NCBI GenBank assembly: GCA_023434205.1
Contig: JAEYTB010000218.1
Coordinates: 1-44,712 of the forward strand
Length of the DNA: 44,712 bases
DNA from: Planctomycetota bacterium
GTDB taxonomy: Bacteria; Planctomycetota; Phycisphaerae; Phycisphaerales; UBA1924
Direction of reading: 5' to 3'
Shown: in pieces, positions 1 to 8,426 of the stretch
Position numbering within the stretch: position 1 is the stretch's first letter
How the letters are laid out: each line of letters opens with the position of its first letter
The notes under the pieces: model-generated
The model's input: the letters and a program-made list of their open reading frames with translations, nothing else
What the model was told of the DNA's origin: nothing
Databases searched by the model: none
Position numbers and translations under genes: made by a program

Positions 1-476
1 CGGTTCCACACCGAGGACGCCCATCGCCCGCGCTCAACCATCGGCGCGCACGTGGGCACCGTCGCCCACACCGCCGGGCGGCGGATTTTCAGCTTGCGGA
101 GCAGCGCGGAGACCTGCATGCCCACCAGCCGCCCGTTCACCTCCACCATGCCCCGGCTGTACTTGGGGATAAAGAGCGGGCTGTAGACCCACATGCCCGT
201 GCCCTCATCGCGGCGGAGCCCCTTCAGCGTGCTCTTGAACTTGCGCACGTAGCGGTGCATCACCAGCTCGGTCTTGCCCGGGGAGGGCGCCCGCATGCCG
301 ATGCTGTTCACCCACAACACCGGGGCACGCCGGGCCAGGCGCGACATGATCTGGCACTCGCTGTGGCCGCGGTTGTGGTACCACCAGTCCACCGCGGCGA
401 AGCAGACCACCCCGTCGGCCTTCGCGGGCGTGGTGGCGTGGGGCGGTGATTGGATAGGGCTGGCAGCGGTACTCAT
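1..476 (-). CDS. Glycosyltransferase, 3' end cut by the window edge
   Basis: This frame is open from an ATG at 476 to the left edge, giving 158 codons with no stop, so the gene is incomplete. The ATG overlaps the TGA of the PssE-like gene by four bases (ATGA), which supports translational coupling and this start. After a Pro/Ala-rich start of about 20 residues comes VVCFAAVDWWYHNRGHSECQ, then LARRAPVLWVNSIGMRAPS. This pattern, in which the N-terminal domain finds 'the ones with the names', is common in GT4-type glycosyltransferases of polysaccharide clusters. The catalytic C-terminal domain lies outside the window. It is the last visible gene of the polysaccharide operon. Family-level assignment rests on pattern and context; donor and acceptor sugars cannot be told. 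Confidence 0.7.
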   Translation of the reverse strand, partial: MSTAASPIQSPPHATTPAKADGVVCFAAVDWWYHNRGHSECQIMSRLARRAPVLWVNSIGMRAPSPGKTELVMHRYVRKFKSTLKGLRRDEGTGMWVYSPLFIPKYSRGMVEVNGRLVGMQVSALLRKLKIRRPAVWATVPTCAPMVERGRWASSVWN

Positions 477-997
477 GCGCCCGCCTCCTGCAGCGCCGGC
501 GCTGGAGCGGCCGGGAGCGGCTCGCCGTTGATAAAGGCCCGAACGGCGTTGATCAGGCGGTCGGAGGCGAACGGACTGATCCGTGCCGAGGCGCCCGCCT
601 GGCCCAGCTCGTCGAGCTTGCCAGCGAGCTCATGCTCATCCATCGCCACCCGCACGCTGCCCATCTCGGCGAACCGGCGGGCCGTGGCGAGCTGGTGGTC
701 GTTGCGGTGCTCGCCCAGACGCGCCAGCCGCGGCATCACCAGGATCGGCTTGCCCAGCTCCAGGGCCCCGAGGATCGAGCCCATGCCCGCGTGCGCGACG
801 ATGGCGTCGGCCTGCCGCATCCGTTCGAGACACTCCTGCGGCGAGACGAACCCCCGGGCCTCAATGCTTCCGGGCTTGTACTCCCCCGGGCCGGTCTGCG
901 CGAAGATGTCGCGCCGGCCACGTGCGCACGCCCACTCGTCCACAGCGCGGATCAGCCGGTCGAAGGCGAGCTGTGTTCCCACGGTCACGAAGATCAC
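473..997 (-). CDS. PssE-like (Alg13-type) glycosyltransferase catalytic subunit
   Basis: 174 aa from a GTG at 997, which overlaps the TGA of the PssD-like gene by four bases (GTGA). A longer upstream frame exists, but only from this point does the protein match the family, beginning VIFVTVGTQLAFDRLIRAVD. Residues around 80-100 carry the nucleotide-sugar binding pattern AHAGMGSILGALELGKPILV and the following MPRLARLGEHRNDHQ, as in GT28 C-terminal domains and eukaryotic Alg13. Such proteins work as the soluble catalytic half with a membrane-bound Alg14/PssD partner, adding the second sugar to a lipid-linked intermediate. The partner is encoded immediately upstream. Sugar specificity is not predictable from the sequence. 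Confidence 0.85.
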   Translation of the reverse strand: MIFVTVGTQLAFDRLIRAVDEWACARGRRDIFAQTGPGEYKPGSIEARGFVSPQECLERMRQADAIVAHAGMGSILGALELGKPILVMPRLARLGEHRNDHQLATARRFAEMGSVRVAMDEHELAGKLDELGQAGASARISPFASDRLINAVRAFINGEPLPAAPAPALQEAGA

Positions 998-1446
998 AGC
1001 ACCGCCCCCTCGTGACGCACCGCGCCGCCGGCCAGGTGCGGCCACTGCGTCAGGCACAGGTGCGCCCTGCGGCTCGCCATGCGACCCGACAACGACAGTT
1101 CTTCCACGTTGGCGATGCTGTCGATCCACATCGTCCTCGCCCCCAGCAGCCTGCCGAACCGGATCGCGAAGTAGCCGGGCGCCGCGCCGGTCGAGATGAC
1201 CACGTCCGGCCGTTCACGCAGCACGACCCACGCTATCTTGGCCGCGCTCACCAGCAGGCCGAGCTTGTTCCATCGGCTCGCATCCCGCGCGGTGTAGAAC
1301 CGCGCGGGCGTCACCTCGTCCCCGTGCCCGGGGTCGGTCGTCAGGTACGCCACATCGCACCCCTCGAACGCCGGCCGCAGCCGCCGGAGCTGCACCCAGT
1401 GCCCGCCGCTGGACGCGACCGCCAGGACCCGCTTGCGCTCACGCAT
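994..1446 (-). CDS. PssD-like (Alg14-type) glycosyltransferase membrane-anchor subunit
   Basis: 150 aa from an ATG at 1446 that overlaps the end of the upstream GT2 gene by eight bases. Motifs seen are VLAVASSGGHWVQLRRL near residues 6-22 and PDVVISTGAAPGYFAIRFGR near residues 79-98, the standard Alg14/PssD pattern. The middle segment KLGLLVSAAKIAWVVL is hydrophobic and may associate with the membrane. The family recruits the Alg13/PssE subunit to the cytoplasmic membrane and forms half of the active site. The pair is encoded head to tail here, as in Rhizobium pssDE clusters. The longer in-frame extension upstream is low-complexity Gly/Arg and overlaps the neighbour, so it was not used. Confidence 0.85.
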   Translation of the reverse strand: MRERKRVLAVASSGGHWVQLRRLRPAFEGCDVAYLTTDPGHGDEVTPARFYTARDASRWNKLGLLVSAAKIAWVVLRERPDVVISTGAAPGYFAIRFGRLLGARTMWIDSIANVEELSLSGRMASRRAHLCLTQWPHLAGGAVRHEGAVL

Positions 1447-2416
1447 GGCTGGGCGCTCCCGGCGCGGAAACCGGCACGTGCAGGGGCTGGTCGAGCCACT
1501 CCCGCCGCCGCCTCCACACGCCCGACCACACCTGCGCACTCTCCCGCCCCGCCTCACCCTTCAGCGGTGCGAGCAGGCTCCAGGCGAGCACCCGCGAGAG
1601 CGGCCAGAACGTCAGCATCGCCACGCCGAACATCGCCGCGGGGGCAGACCAGTGCCGCCGGATGAGCAGCGTCTTGGCCTTCAGCAGACGCACCAGCTTG
1701 TCGGACCGCACTTTCTCGCTCGCGCCGCCCAGATGCACGATAGTGGCAGCGGTCGTGATCCGAGGTCGAGCGCCGTGCTCGCGGGCCCGCAGGCACATAT
1801 CCGCCTCTTCCCCGTACATGAAGAACGCCGGGTCAAACCCGCCAAGCGTGTCCCACAGCGCCCGCGTGATGAGCAGGAAGCAGCCCGAAACGATGTCCAC
1901 CTCCGGGGCCTGATCACGGTTCCAGGCACCCATCGCTTCCGGGTCCAGCACGCGCGAGCCCCGGAACAGTGAGCTCAGCCCCGTCCCGCAGCAGAAGGCG
2001 CTCCACGCCGTCTGCCGCTTCCAGCAGTACGTGGGGTTGAGCGTCCCATCCGCGAACACCGTGCGCCCGCCCCAGATGCCCGCGCCGGGGTTCGCCCGTG
2101 CAAAGGCCATGAGCGTGTCGATCGCCCCATTCAGCACAACCGTGTCGGGGTTCAGCAGCAGCAGGAACTCGCCCGCGGCGTCCTTCGCCGCGAGGTTGTT
2201 CCCCCCCGCGAACCCCAGGTTGATCGGGTGCCGGATGAGCCGCACCTGCGGGAACCGCCCGGCGATGGCGTCCGCCGACCCATCGCTGGAAGCGTTGTCG
2301 AGCACGATGACCTCGAAGCTGGTCTCCCGGGTCTGCGCATACACCGATTCGAGGCACGCCAGCGTGATATCGCGCGTGTTGTAGCTGACGATGATGATGG
2401 AAAGTTGCGGGCTCAT
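1439..2416 (-). CDS. GT2 family glycosyltransferase (rhamnosyltransferase-like)
   Basis: 325 aa from an ATG at 2416 overlapping the methyltransferase stop (ATGA). The N-terminus LSIIIVSYNTRDITLACLES is the GT-A fold opening. VIVLDNASSDGSAD binds the nucleotide, LLLLNPDTVV holds the DxD-like metal site, and FMYGEEADMCLRAREHG is the catalytic-base region. This set is typical of the GT2 subgroup that includes rhamnosyltransferases and mycobacterial GlfT/WbbL-type enzymes. A hydrophobic stretch near residues 265-295 may associate with the membrane. The long in-frame extension upstream reads through the methyltransferase gene and is not real. Linkage and sugar are unknown. Confidence 0.88.
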   Translation of the reverse strand: MSPQLSIIIVSYNTRDITLACLESVYAQTRETSFEVIVLDNASSDGSADAIAGRFPQVRLIRHPINLGFAGGNNLAAKDAAGEFLLLLNPDTVVLNGAIDTLMAFARANPGAGIWGGRTVFADGTLNPTYCWKRQTAWSAFCCGTGLSSLFRGSRVLDPEAMGAWNRDQAPEVDIVSGCFLLITRALWDTLGGFDPAFFMYGEEADMCLRAREHGARPRITTAATIVHLGGASEKVRSDKLVRLLKAKTLLIRRHWSAPAAMFGVAMLTFWPLSRVLAWSLLAPLKGEAGRESAQVWSGVWRRRREWLDQPLHVPVSAPGAPSHA

Positions 2417-3390
2417 GTCCGCCGGCCGTCGCCCTTGCTCAGCACCGCGACGACCTCCGTGCCCCTGCCCTCTCGCTCGACCTGCCGCGCCGACCACCGC
2501 TGCACGGCTATCTCGGCGCGCCGGCCCTCGGGCGTGTTCTCCACCGACTTCACGGCGAAGCCGCGCAGCTCCACGGTCCCGATCCACTCCACACCCAGCC
2601 CCGCCTTCTCCGCCGCTCGCCGCAGGGTGTCCCTGGAGAAGTGCCAGAGATGCCGCGGCATGTCGTATCCGATCCAGTGCTCCCCGAACACCTCGGCCTG
2701 GTACGCCTCGACGTTCGGAACCGCGACCAGCAGCCGCCCCTGTGGCGTCAGGCGCTGGCCAAGTTCCGAGAGCACGCCCACCGGGTCGGGCACATGCTCG
2801 AGAACGTGCCGGATGATAATGCGGTCGAACCGCTCGCCCGCGGGGAGCCCATCCAGAGACACCACGGCCCGAACACCCCGCGCCGCCGCCGCGGCGCGGG
2901 CCTGCCCATCGGGCTCCACCCCCACTACTTCGAGGCCCAGGCCCAGACCAAGCACCGCGATGTCCCCGCCCCCGCAGCCGAAGTCCAGCATCTTCATGCC
3001 GCGCCGGAGAGCGAAGTGCCCCGGCGCAAACCGGGTCGTGAACCGGCTGATGTCCGTCGCACGCTCGAGCGCGGCCCGCAGCCCGGCCAGCGGCCCGCGG
3101 AGCTGCCAGCGCCGGGTCCTGGCGCGGAGCCTCTCCTTCAGGCCAGGGGCCGCGTGCGTGTAGTACTCCTGCGTGGCGTAGAGCCGCGCAAGCGTTTCGT
3201 CGGTGGGCTGTGGGTTCGTCAGTCGCATCCCGCAGGCGCACTTCCGCAGGCACGAGACATCGTCGGTCCCGAACAGCCGGTTCCGGGTTTCGAACACAAG
3301 CTCGTGCTCGGCCCCGCCGCAGATCGGGCAGGGAACCCAGCACCAGCCCGCGCCGGTCTGCGGCGTGCTCGGGTGCGACTGCGTGCTCAT
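2413..3390 (-). CDS. Class I SAM-dependent methyltransferase with N-terminal zinc-ribbon-like segment
   Basis: 325 aa from an ATG at 3390 that overlaps the GT4 stop (ATGA). The N-terminus has CPICGG followed by CLRKCACGMRLTNPQP, a cysteine arrangement seen in many polysaccharide-cluster methyltransferases. MLDFGCGGGDIAVLG is the SAM-binding glycine loop (motif I), VVGVEPDG the acidic motif II, and IIIRHVLEHVPDPVGVLSEL motif IV. YDMPRHLWHFSRDTL is typical of Methyltransf_23 and ubiE/COQ5-like members acting on sugars or lipids. In this position it probably methylates the growing glycan or a sugar precursor in the cytoplasm. The exact substrate is unknown. Confidence 0.85.
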   Translation of the reverse strand: MSTQSHPSTPQTGAGWCWVPCPICGGAEHELVFETRNRLFGTDDVSCLRKCACGMRLTNPQPTDETLARLYATQEYYTHAAPGLKERLRARTRRWQLRGPLAGLRAALERATDISRFTTRFAPGHFALRRGMKMLDFGCGGGDIAVLGLGLGLEVVGVEPDGQARAAAAARGVRAVVSLDGLPAGERFDRIIIRHVLEHVPDPVGVLSELGQRLTPQGRLLVAVPNVEAYQAEVFGEHWIGYDMPRHLWHFSRDTLRRAAEKAGLGVEWIGTVELRGFAVKSVENTPEGRRAEIAVQRWSARQVEREGRGTEVVAVLSKGDGRRT

Positions 3391-4562
3391 GCCACCGTCT
3401 CCCGCGCCAGGCAGCGGCGGTACTCCGAGGCCAGCCGCTTGGCCGCGGCCTGCCACGTCAGCGTGGGCACGCCCGCCAGGCTCGCGGCCCGCAGACGCTC
3501 CAGCAGGGCGGAGTCCTGGGCCAGCAGGTCGAACTGCGACCGGATCGCCGCGACATCACGCGACTTATGCACCAGCCCGTCCACCATATGCTCGCAGCGG
3601 GCCCCCGTTGCGTCGGACACCATCAGCACGCACCCGCTCGCCCGCGCCTCGTACGTCACCAGCGCGCTGCCCTCCTCGATCGAAGGCAGCACCAGCACAT
3701 CGCACTCCCGCATCACCGCCGGCACGTCGGTCGTGAAGCCCAGCACCTCCACCGTCTCGTCCGCGAGCATCGGCTCGAGCATCTCCCGATAACCGGGGAC
3801 GAAGCGGCCGCAGATGACAAACCGCCCGACCCGCCGGGCCTGTGACGTCGTCCACGCCTCAAGGGCAAAGTGCAGCCCCTTGCGCGGCTCGCAGCTCCCC
3901 ACGAAACCCACCGTCAGCTTGCTCGCGTTCTTGCGCTCCGGCGGGGCCCAGAACTCCTTGGGGTCAAAGCCGTACTGCGTCTTGGCGATCCGCGACGCCG
4001 GGAACCCGCGGTCGGTGAACGTCTTGGCAACAAAGTCCGCCGGGCACAGGAAGTAGTCCGCGAGCTGGTACTCCTCCTCTTCCACCGCGAGCCGTTTGGG
4101 GTCCGCGCGGTGGGAGTGGTCCGCGGGCAGCGACAGCTTCAGCTTGCGGAGCTCGTCGGCCACCACCTCGAACGCGAACCGGGTGTGCGTGTTGGGGCGT
4201 TCCAGCAGGGTGGCGATCCCACGCTCCCGCGCGGCGGCGAACGACCGTGCCGCGGCGAGCGGCCAGCAGTGCACCAGGTCCACCCCGATCCCCGCACGGA
4301 TCGCCCGGGCGACGCACGAGTCGTGCCAGCTCCAGACCCGCCGGTAGCCCATCAGCCGGTACGGGATCTTGATACCCGCCCGCCGCATCGTTTCCGTCAC
4401 GCTGGCGATGCCGGGCACGTCCCGCTCGCAGGTGCCGCAGAAGAGGTGTACCTCCAGCCCCTCGTCCACCAGGCCCCGGACCTGGTGCCACGCGGTGACA
4501 CCGATCCCGGTACGGCCCAGTCGGCCGGCAAAGCTGTACAGGACTCGCACCCGCTTCTCCAC
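3387..4562 (-). CDS. GT4 family glycosyltransferase
   Basis: 391 aa, starting at a GTG at 4562 three bases after the stop of the membrane polymerase gene. The N-terminal half (VRVLYSFAGRLGRTGIGVTA) is an acceptor-binding Rossmann domain. The C-terminal half has TVGFVGSCEPRKGLHFALEA, then the CDVLVLPSIEEGSALVTYEA block, which contains the E-x7-E pattern of retaining GT4 enzymes. It acts in the cytoplasm on lipid-linked oligosaccharide. Downstream overlap with the methyltransferase gene is four bases. The sugar donor cannot be assigned. Confidence 0.88.
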   Translation of the reverse strand: MEKRVRVLYSFAGRLGRTGIGVTAWHQVRGLVDEGLEVHLFCGTCERDVPGIASVTETMRRAGIKIPYRLMGYRRVWSWHDSCVARAIRAGIGVDLVHCWPLAAARSFAAARERGIATLLERPNTHTRFAFEVVADELRKLKLSLPADHSHRADPKRLAVEEEEYQLADYFLCPADFVAKTFTDRGFPASRIAKTQYGFDPKEFWAPPERKNASKLTVGFVGSCEPRKGLHFALEAWTTSQARRVGRFVICGRFVPGYREMLEPMLADETVEVLGFTTDVPAVMRECDVLVLPSIEEGSALVTYEARASGCVLMVSDATGARCEHMVDGLVHKSRDVAAIRSQFDLLAQDSALLERLRAASLAGVPTLTWQAAAKRLASEYRRCLARETVA

Positions 4563-4565
4563 GCC

Positions 4566-5933
4566 TTACTCCACGCCCGCCGCCGCCGGCTGAGCAACCG
4601 CTCCTTGTGCCCGCCGTCCTGAGACGGCCCCCTGCGCCGCCCGTTTGCGGTCCAGCAGGTCGACCCATTCCGCACAGCTCACCGAACAGCCCATCAGCAC
4701 AAAGCTCAGCAGGAGCGGCGGGCCGTACAGGCCGACGGACAGTTCACTGAAGGAGAGTGCCACAAGTCCGGCGGCCAGGCCAAATGCTACGGGACGAACA
4801 GGCGCGTGACCGCTCTGGTAGCAGCGGATAAGCGTTATCAGGACCGCCACTTTGGCGCCGATGTACAGGAACATCGCGAAGATCCCCGCCGTCGTCGCCA
4901 TGATGATGTAGTTATTGACCATGTCCACCATCGTCCGGCCGTCGATGTCCGGGCCCCAATAATCCACCTTGCGCCCGCCGTACCCCAGCACCCAGTAGTC
5001 GCCCAGGTACTTCACCGCGACCTCCATCAGCCGGCTGCGGTAGTACGCGCCGGCGTTGGAACGGTCCAGCGCGAAGTAGTCGATCAGGTGGTAGAAGTGC
5101 CGGTTTGAAAGCGCCTCCACCGCCACCAGCAGCAGCGCCATGCCCGCCAGGCCCGGCTTGATCAGCTGCGGCGCCCAATAAAGCGCGTTGAGCGCAGTGA
5201 ACACGACCAGCCCCATCCACGGCCCGCTTGAAAGGCTCGTCAGCACCGCGAGAATCGATGCCCCCAGGCCGATCACCATGCCCGTGCGCGTCTCGAACAC
5301 CCTCCGGCAACTGAACATCAGCGACGTCACCAGGAGCATCCCCATCCCGAAGAAGATCGGCTGCTCGGTGCTGGTGAACGCCCGCCGCATGCCCAACCGA
5401 ATTTCGCTGCCCCCGCCGTCGGCGCTCACGCCCTCGCGTCCGTACAGGTAGTTCAGGTAGGGCGACCAGCGCGTGACGTTCTCCATCAGCCCGATGGGGG
5501 CCATCGCCAGGGCCGTCACGACCAGCCCCTTCATCAGACCCTTGACCTCACCGGGGTCGGAGAACACGCGCCGCCCCACCAGGTACATCAGGATCGTGTC
5601 GAAACCGCTGCCCACGATCGTCTTCAGGTAAATCTGGGGCGTCCCCGCGAGGAGGTTGGCCCCGACCATCCACAGGTAGAACCCGATCACGAACAGGTCG
5701 CCGCCCCGCAGCCGCGGCGGGTGGGGCCCCGGCGACGCCACCATCCGCAGGAACAGCACCACCGCCCCCATCCGCGGCACGGACATCTGCGCGATCCCGA
5801 TCGGGAACCGCAGGTACTCCGGCCACAGGAACATCGAGGCGATGATCACGCCCAAGGCCGTCCCGGGGCGCAGCACCACCACCAGGAGGCACACCACCAC
5901 AGAAGCCAGAATCGTTAGGGTCTGTCCATCCAT
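4566..5933 (-). CDS. O-antigen ligase/polymerase-like (Wzy-type) membrane protein
   Basis: 455 aa with about ten or more hydrophobic segments spread over the protein. It begins MDGQTLTILASVVVCLLVVV and ends with a charged Ala/Arg-rich cytoplasmic tail. A large hydrophilic loop lies near residues 285-330 (RSNAGAYYRSRLMEVAVKYL), where Wzy and WaaL proteins usually have their long periplasmic loop. The GYGG and NNYI patterns after this loop are also common in the family. It would polymerise or ligate repeat units in the periplasm after flipping. Sequence divergence in this family is high, so the split between polymerase and ligase is not settled; the context next to a flippase favours polymerase. 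Confidence 0.75.
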   Translation of the reverse strand: MDGQTLTILASVVVCLLVVVLRPGTALGVIIASMFLWPEYLRFPIGIAQMSVPRMGAVVLFLRMVASPGPHPPRLRGGDLFVIGFYLWMVGANLLAGTPQIYLKTIVGSGFDTILMYLVGRRVFSDPGEVKGLMKGLVVTALAMAPIGLMENVTRWSPYLNYLYGREGVSADGGGSEIRLGMRRAFTSTEQPIFFGMGMLLVTSLMFSCRRVFETRTGMVIGLGASILAVLTSLSSGPWMGLVVFTALNALYWAPQLIKPGLAGMALLLVAVEALSNRHFYHLIDYFALDRSNAGAYYRSRLMEVAVKYLGDYWVLGYGGRKVDYWGPDIDGRTMVDMVNNYIIMATTAGIFAMFLYIGAKVAVLITLIRCYQSGHAPVRPVAFGLAAGLVALSFSELSVGLYGPPLLLSFVLMGCSVSCAEWVDLLDRKRAAQGAVSGRRAQGAVAQPAAAGVE

Positions 5934-5966
5934 GGGGGGTACCGTCCGGCCGTGTCAGAAGGGGCT

Positions 5967-6935
5967 TCAGCCCTGGGCGTTGAGCTTGCGCCGGGCCCGG
6001 ACCCGCTGCACCACCGCCGAGGGCAGTACCGCGTAGGCCAGCGCTTTCAGGTAGTGAGGGTCGGTGGGGTGGAACCGGCTGCACGACAGCCCGGTCCGGA
6101 TTGCATCCATCACCCGCCCGCTGGAGCGCAGGTCCAGCACGCTCTCGATAAAGTGCGCCGCCAGGTTGTTGTCACGGTCGCGGTTCCGCATCCGGCGCGG
6201 CGTGTGGACAACCTGCTCCGGGAACTCGCTCTCAAACCTCGACCCCCGCCGCTCCGCAGCACGCCGCAGCACCTCGCGGACCAGCCGCTCGCGCGTCGCC
6301 GGGGCCCGCTGCGTGATGGAGCTCGGGTGGACTCGGTACGAGTACAGGCACTCGCCTAGGACCATCATCGGGTGATGTTCTCCCACGCGCAGGATGTAGT
6401 CGTAGCCTTCCACGCCCGGCAGGTCGGGCGCATACTGGAATGCGGACGTGATGCTCACTCGCCACATCGCCGTGGGATCGTGGGCGGGCATCCGATACTG
6501 CCGGATGTCCTCGGCGCAGTCCCGCGCCTCCTTGGCACGGAACTGGGGCGCCATGCGGCGCTCCTCCAGGATCAGCTCGTGCCCGCAGAACACCGCCGCG
6601 ACCAGGGGGTTGTCACGCAGGCAGGCGACCTGCCGCGCGATCCGCTCTGGGTGGCTCAGGTCGTCGGCGTCGTTGATCACGTAAAATTGGGCGCGGCACT
6701 CGCTCAAAACCCGGTTGAGCGCGGCGGACTTGCCCGCGTTCGCCTGCCGGATGATGCGCAGGCGCGGGTCCGTGATGTCCGCGATCGTCTCGCACGAACC
6801 GTCGGTGCTGCCGTCATCGACGACCACCACCTCGATGTTGCGGTACGTCTGCGCCAGAACGCTCTCGATCGCCGGGCGCAGGTACTTCCCCGGGTTGTAC
6901 GACGGCACGACGACGGATACCAGCGGCTCGCTCAT
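5967..6935 (-). CDS. GT2 family glycosyltransferase
   Basis: 322 aa from an ATG at 6935. VSVVVPSYNPGKYLRPAIES opens the GT-A fold. NIEVVVVDDGSTDGSCE is the UDP-binding part, FYVINDADDLSHPERI the DxD-type metal-binding site, and PGVEGYDYILRVGEHHPM the acceptor and base region. The C-terminal third is basic and lacks clear membrane spans. It sits 44 bases after the flippase gene and 33 bases before the polymerase gene. It is a cytoplasmic sugar transferase of the cluster with unknown specificity. Confidence 0.88.
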   Translation of the reverse strand: MSEPLVSVVVPSYNPGKYLRPAIESVLAQTYRNIEVVVVDDGSTDGSCETIADITDPRLRIIRQANAGKSAALNRVLSECRAQFYVINDADDLSHPERIARQVACLRDNPLVAAVFCGHELILEERRMAPQFRAKEARDCAEDIRQYRMPAHDPTAMWRVSITSAFQYAPDLPGVEGYDYILRVGEHHPMMVLGECLYSYRVHPSSITQRAPATRERLVREVLRRAAERRGSRFESEFPEQVVHTPRRMRNRDRDNNLAAHFIESVLDLRSSGRVMDAIRTGLSCSRFHPTDPHYLKALAYAVLPSAVVQRVRARRKLNAQG

Positions 6936-6979
6936 GGACCCTCGGCAAAGATCGGCCTGCCCAAACTCACCCCGCTACC

Positions 6980-8398
6980 TTACCTCAGGAGCGGCCATGT
7001 GCAAGCGGTGCACACCGCCAACAGCACGATCAGAACCCCTACCTCCCCCCGGACCAGCGTGGGGTGGTGCCTCCGCAGGCCCACGATGAACACGACATAG
7101 GTCGGGACCGACAAGAGGCTCAACGCCCATACCGCCGCGGGAAGGCCCCCCTTGGCGAACGCCAGGGGCACGCCCCCCACCAAAAGCCCCAACCGCACCG
7201 CGTTGGCGATGACCGCGAACTTGAGCTTGGCGACCGACATCAGCAGCACCGACGGCAGCGTCTGGGCCACCTCGAACGAGGACCTCACCGCCAACAGCCG
7301 CAGCATCCACGCCGCCGCGCTGTACTTGTCCGGCAGCAGCAGCCGGATGATCAACTCCGCCCCCAGCGTCAGGGTCAGGGTCATCGCGACATTCATGGCC
7401 AGGCCCAGCAGCCTCGCCTTGCGGTACTGCCGCAGCGCATCATCGCGCGACACCGCCATCGCGCGGGAGATCGACGGGTAGATCACCTGCGTGATGAGCT
7501 GGCTTGCCGCGCCCGACGCCGTCCCCGCGAACATGATCGCAAGGCTGAGCACGCCCAGCTGCTTCATCCCCTCCTCCGACCCCAGGGCGCGGGTCAGCCG
7601 GTCCGCAAGCAGCAGCCCCTCGCCCTGAGAGGCGAAGAACCAGGTCGCCGAGGACAGCAGCGTGCCCACCGCGAAGTGGAGCAACGCCCGGCGCGCGTGC
7701 TCCTCCCACGCAAAGCCGTTCCGCCGGTCGGCGATGATGTAGGAGCCCACCGTGGTCGCCGCCGAAACCGCCAGCGTGCCGGCGACCAGCGCCCACACCG
7801 TCGGCGACAGCCAGCCCCACAGCAGCGACACGACCACGCCGACGACCTCCGCCGAAATCGTCAGGACCGTCACCGGCTTGAGGTTCATGCGCCGCATTTG
7901 CGACCACTGCGCCGTCGTCGCGAAGCCGCCGATCAGGATCGAGAGCGAGACCACCGGGATCAGCCAGGCCAGCGGCGGCACGCCCAACACCCGCGCACAG
8001 GGCACCGCCACCACGCACGACAGAAGCCACAGCAACGCTCCCCGAAGGACCTGGAGCGAGAACGCGGTATCGAGGAACCGGTGTTCATCGCCGCGGGGAT
8101 TCTGGATGATGGCCGGCCCGATGCCCAGGTCCGAGACCATCTGAAGCCCCGCCTGCACCCGGTTCACCACCGCCCACACACCCAGCGCCGCCTCGGGCAG
8201 CACGTGCGCCAGCGCCAGTGTCCGGCCCATCCGCAGCGCCTGCGACGAGGCGAACCCCGCCCCGGACCAAAAACCGGCGCGGATCGCCGCGCGAGCCCGT
8301 TCCCCGGGCCGCCACCCCGGCGGGGGCCTCCATCCGGACAAACCACCAGGCCGGCGCTGGGCGCCGGCCTGGTGTTCACGATCAGGAAGGGTTTTCAC
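6980..8398 (-). CDS. Wzx-type polysaccharide flippase (MOP/MVF superfamily)
   Basis: Up to 472 aa with about twelve to fourteen hydrophobic segments. The family pattern begins at AIRAGFWSGAGFASSQALRM and continues with LALAHVLPEAALGVWAVVN and DLGIGPAIIQNP, typical of RfbX/Wzx proteins that move lipid-linked repeat units across the inner membrane. The start is uncertain. The longest frame uses GTG at 8398, but the first 38 residues are Gly/Pro/Arg-rich and encode a perfect 14-bp hairpin (8344-8374), probably untranslated. A TTG at 8341 just past the hairpin is an alternative. Its neighbours are the beta-helix protein gene upstream and a GT2 downstream. Confidence 0.85.
   Translation of the reverse strand: MKTLPDREHQAGAQRRPGGLSGWRPPPGWRPGERARAAIRAGFWSGAGFASSQALRMGRTLALAHVLPEAALGVWAVVNRVQAGLQMVSDLGIGPAIIQNPRGDEHRFLDTAFSLQVLRGALLWLLSCVVAVPCARVLGVPPLAWLIPVVSLSILIGGFATTAQWSQMRRMNLKPVTVLTISAEVVGVVVSLLWGWLSPTVWALVAGTLAVSAATTVGSYIIADRRNGFAWEEHARRALLHFAVGTLLSSATWFFASQGEGLLLADRLTRALGSEEGMKQLGVLSLAIMFAGTASGAASQLITQVIYPSISRAMAVSRDDALRQYRKARLLGLAMNVAMTLTLTLGAELIIRLLLPDKYSAAAWMLRLLAVRSSFEVAQTLPSVLLMSVAKLKFAVIANAVRLGLLVGGVPLAFAKGGLPAAVWALSLLSVPTYVVFIVGLRRHHPTLVRGEVGVLIVLLAVCTACTWPLLR
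8344..8374 (-). terminator. Strong hairpin after the beta-helix gene, possible terminator or attenuator
   Basis: A perfect inverted repeat with 14-bp arms (caccaggccggcgc and its complement) and a 3-base loop. On the minus strand it is followed by GTTTGT, a weak T tract. It lies about 50 bases downstream of the stop codon of the secreted beta-helix gene, as expected for a rho-independent terminator. It also falls inside the longest reading frame of the flippase, which argues that the flippase starts further downstream. With only three consecutive T, termination may be partial, fitting control by the NusG paralogue at the head of the cluster. Confidence 0.6.
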
Positions 8399-8403
8399 TG
8401 CAC

Positions 8404-8419
8404 CGGGCCGCGGGGCCCG
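8404..8419 (-). other. Second small hairpin between the beta-helix and flippase genes
   Basis: A perfect 6-bp GC inverted repeat (cgggcc, 4-base loop, ggcccg) lying 7 bases past the TAA of the beta-helix gene. No T tract follows. It could add to transcript 3'-end protection together with the larger hairpin at 8344-8374. Confidence 0.4.
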
Positions 8420-8426
8420 TGACTCC

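Noticed and set aside
1439..3343. 634-codon frame fusing an upstream segment to the GT2 glycosyltransferase
   Set aside because: The upstream part reads through the methyltransferase gene in another frame and has no domain pattern. The ATG at 2416 overlaps the methyltransferase stop as expected.
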